DNA from: Gammaproteobacteria bacterium
Lineage (GTDB): Bacteria; Pseudomonadota; Gammaproteobacteria; QNFN01
NCBI GenBank assembly: GCA_003645555.1
Contig: QNFN01000115.1
Coordinates: forward strand, 1-6,401
Direction of reading: 5' to 3'
Length of the DNA stretch: 6,401 bases
Shown: in pieces, positions 5,251 to 6,401 of the stretch
Position numbering within the stretch: the stretch's first letter is position 1
Layout of the letters: every line of letters starts with the position of its first letter
Translations under genes and position numbers: made by a program
Notes under the pieces: generated by a model
Seen by the model: only the letters and a program-made list of their open reading frames with translations
What the model was told of the DNA's origin: nothing
The model's database searches: none

Positions 5251-5289
5251 CCGGGCCGGCCCTGTGACGCCTTCCCGACCCGAAAAAGC

Positions 5290-5499
5290 ATGCACATCGA
5301 ACTCAACGGCGCCCCGCGTGAGATCCCTGACGATACCGATATCGCCGGTCTGTTGGCCCTGCTCGAATTGACCGGGCGCCGCCTGGCGGTCGAGGTCAAT
5401 CGCGAAATCATCCCGCGTGGCCGCCATGCCGGACATCAGCTCAGTTCCGGAGACCGGGTCGAGGTGGTGCAGGCGATCGGTGGCGGTGCCACGGCCTGA
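5290..5499 (+). CDS. thiS: Sulfur carrier protein ThiS
   Basis: A 69-residue ubiquitin-fold protein beginning [14 protein letters not shown], with the helix at about 18-28, the [12 protein letters not shown] strand and turn, and [13 protein letters not shown] near the end. ThiF adenylates the ThiS C-terminal glycine, which is then converted to a thiocarboxylate that donates sulfur to ThiG for the thiamine thiazole. Here three residues (ATA) follow the glycines, so the acceptor glycine is not the last residue as encoded. Either the tail is removed or it interferes with function. The start has no strong Shine-Dalgarno sequence, only a purine run (GAAAAAGC), but the N-terminus matches the family exactly. 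thiG follows after 26 bases, and fnr diverges upstream. Confidence 0.93.
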   Translation: MHIELNGAPREIPDDTDIAGLLALLELTGRRLAVEVNREIIPRGRHAGHQLSSGDRVEVVQAIGGGATA

Positions 5500-5525
5500 C
5501 CCGGACCAGCCAGAGGAACCCAGCC

Positions 5526-6338
5526 ATGACCCAGGACCCCTCCACAGCGGCCGATGCCGATAGCGACCCGCTGGTCGTTGCCGGCCGTAGCTACCGCTCA
5601 CGCCTGCTCGTGGGCACCGGCAAGTATCGCGATTTCGAACAGACCCGGGCGGCGATCGAGGCCAGCGGGGCGGAGATCGTCACCGTCGCCGTTCGGCGCA
5701 CCAATATCGGCCAGGACCCGAATGAGCCGAACCTGCTCGATATCCTGCCGCCGGACCGATTCACGTTGCTGCCGAACACCGCCGGTTGCTACACGGCCGA
5801 GGATGCCGTGCGCACCTGTCGACTGGCGCGTGAGCTGCTCGATGGTCACGACCTGGTCAAGCTCGAGGTGCTCGGTGATGAAAAGACCCTGTTCCCCGAC
5901 GTCATGGCCACGCTCGAGGCGGCCGAGACGCTGGTGGCCGATGGTTTCAAGGTGATGGTCTACACCAACGACGATCCGATCATCGCCCGCCGGCTGGAGG
6001 CCATCGGTTGCGTTGCCGTGATGCCGCTGGGGGCCCCAATCGGCTCCGGTCTCGGCATCCGCAACCCCTACAACATCCTCGAGATCGTCGAAAACGCCTC
6101 GGTACCGGTGCTGGTCGATGCCGGGGTCGGCACCGCGTCGGATGCGGCCGTGGCCATGGAACTCGGTTGCGACGGCGTGCTGATGAACACGGCCATCGCG
6201 GCGGCGCGTGATCCGGTGCTGATGGCCTCGGCCATGCGCAAGGGTATCGAATCCGGACGCGAGGCCTTCCGCGCCGGACGCATGCCCAGGAAGCGTTACG
6301 CCAGTGCTTCCTCGCCAGTCGACGGCACCTTTTTCTAG
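5526..6338 (+). CDS. thiG: Thiazole synthase ThiG
   Basis: A 270-residue TIM-barrel enzyme, complete, that joins 1-deoxy-D-xylulose 5-phosphate, dehydroglycine and ThiS thiocarboxylate into the thiazole phosphate of thiamine. Family motifs are [10 protein letters not shown] (25-34), [11 protein letters not shown] (53-63), [14 protein letters not shown] (83-96), VKLEVLGD with the Schiff-base lysine Lys112, [23 protein letters not shown] and the C-terminal SASSPVDG. The first 15 residues, rich in Asp, Ser and Thr, are a short extension before the usual start. The ATG follows AGAGGA with about eight bases between. It should be cotranscribed with thiS; thiF is not in the window, and the source of dehydroglycine (ThiO or ThiH) cannot be told. 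Confidence 0.97.
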   Translation: MTQDPSTAADADSDPLVVAGRSYRSRLLVGTGKYRDFEQTRAAIEASGAEIVTVAVRRTNIGQDPNEPNLLDILPPDRFTLLPNTAGCYTAEDAVRTCRLARELLDGHDLVKLEVLGDEKTLFPDVMATLEAAETLVADGFKVMVYTNDDPIIARRLEAIGCVAVMPLGAPIGSGLGIRNPYNILEIVENASVPVLVDAGVGTASDAAVAMELGCDGVLMNTAIAAARDPVLMASAMRKGIESGREAFRAGRMPRKRYASASSPVDGTFF

Positions 6339-6401
6339 CAGGCCGTTGAAATTCTACTCAGCTGGCACCATCCGGCGTCAAAATTGGCCTCAAAATGCTC
6401 A
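6339..6401. other. Sequence after thiG, possible insertion-sequence end
   Basis: These 63 bases have about 52% GC, below the genes before them, and hold no start signal. The opening CAGGCCGTTGAAATT directly after the thiG stop recalls the ends of some insertion sequences that begin CAGGCTGTTGAA. No partner repeat is in view, so the reading is tentative. The thiG end itself is intact. Confidence 0.2.

Noticed and set aside
5106..5289. Thiamine pyrophosphate riboswitch upstream of thiS
   Set aside because: The conserved CUGAGA and ACC-UGAUC-type core segments are not found.
4346..5371. Open frame of 341 codons on the plus strand
   Set aside because: It runs antisense through fnr and then across the promoter region into thiS in another frame; the composition is not protein-like.

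Overview
The window comes from a GC-rich gammaproteobacterium. The EF-P paralogue EfpL, an FNR/ANR regulator next to thiS-thiG, an NnrS membrane protein and GTAG-headed REP repeats together suggest a purple-sulfur or Chromatiales-like lineage that faces low oxygen and nitrogen oxides. The taxon is inferred; no marker gene is present.

Left part (1-2400, all minus strand). A small zinc-ribbon protein gene is followed by efpL (elongation factor P-like) and a secreted Sel1-repeat protein whose start codon overlaps the efpL stop codon. These three look like one operon. Below them lies an NnrS-family gene that runs off the left edge. It has its own promoter region, with a near-consensus FNR/DNR box spaced as in class II activation, and it appears to be nearly leaderless.

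Middle (2401-3795). A divergent promoter region leads on the plus strand to a dodecin gene (flavin-binding storage protein) and then to a D-2-hydroxyacid dehydrogenase of the glycerate/hydroxypyruvate type.

Repeat region (3796-4330). This stretch of about 535 bases holds no credible gene. It contains four GTAG-headed REP elements or remnants, a perfect 24-bp inverted repeat whose arms are themselves palindromes, overlapping alternative hairpins, and the terminator of fnr.

Right part (4331-6401). An FNR/ANR [4Fe-4S] regulator gene on the minus strand is divergent from thiS and thiG (thiazole synthesis for thiamine) on the plus strand. The fnr promoter carries palindromic FNR-like sites that suggest autoregulation. 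The ThiS protein has three residues beyond its terminal glycines. The last 63 bases after thiG have lower GC and resemble an insertion-sequence end, but this is weak.

The main link across the window is regulatory: the FNR-type regulator at the right has the recognition-helix residues expected to read the box upstream of nnrS at the left. I found no clearly new multi-gene system. The best leads are the leaderless FNR-box promoter of nnrS, the sequestered ribosome-binding site and TTG start of efpL, the loss of the FNR dimer-switch aspartate, and the extended ThiS tail.
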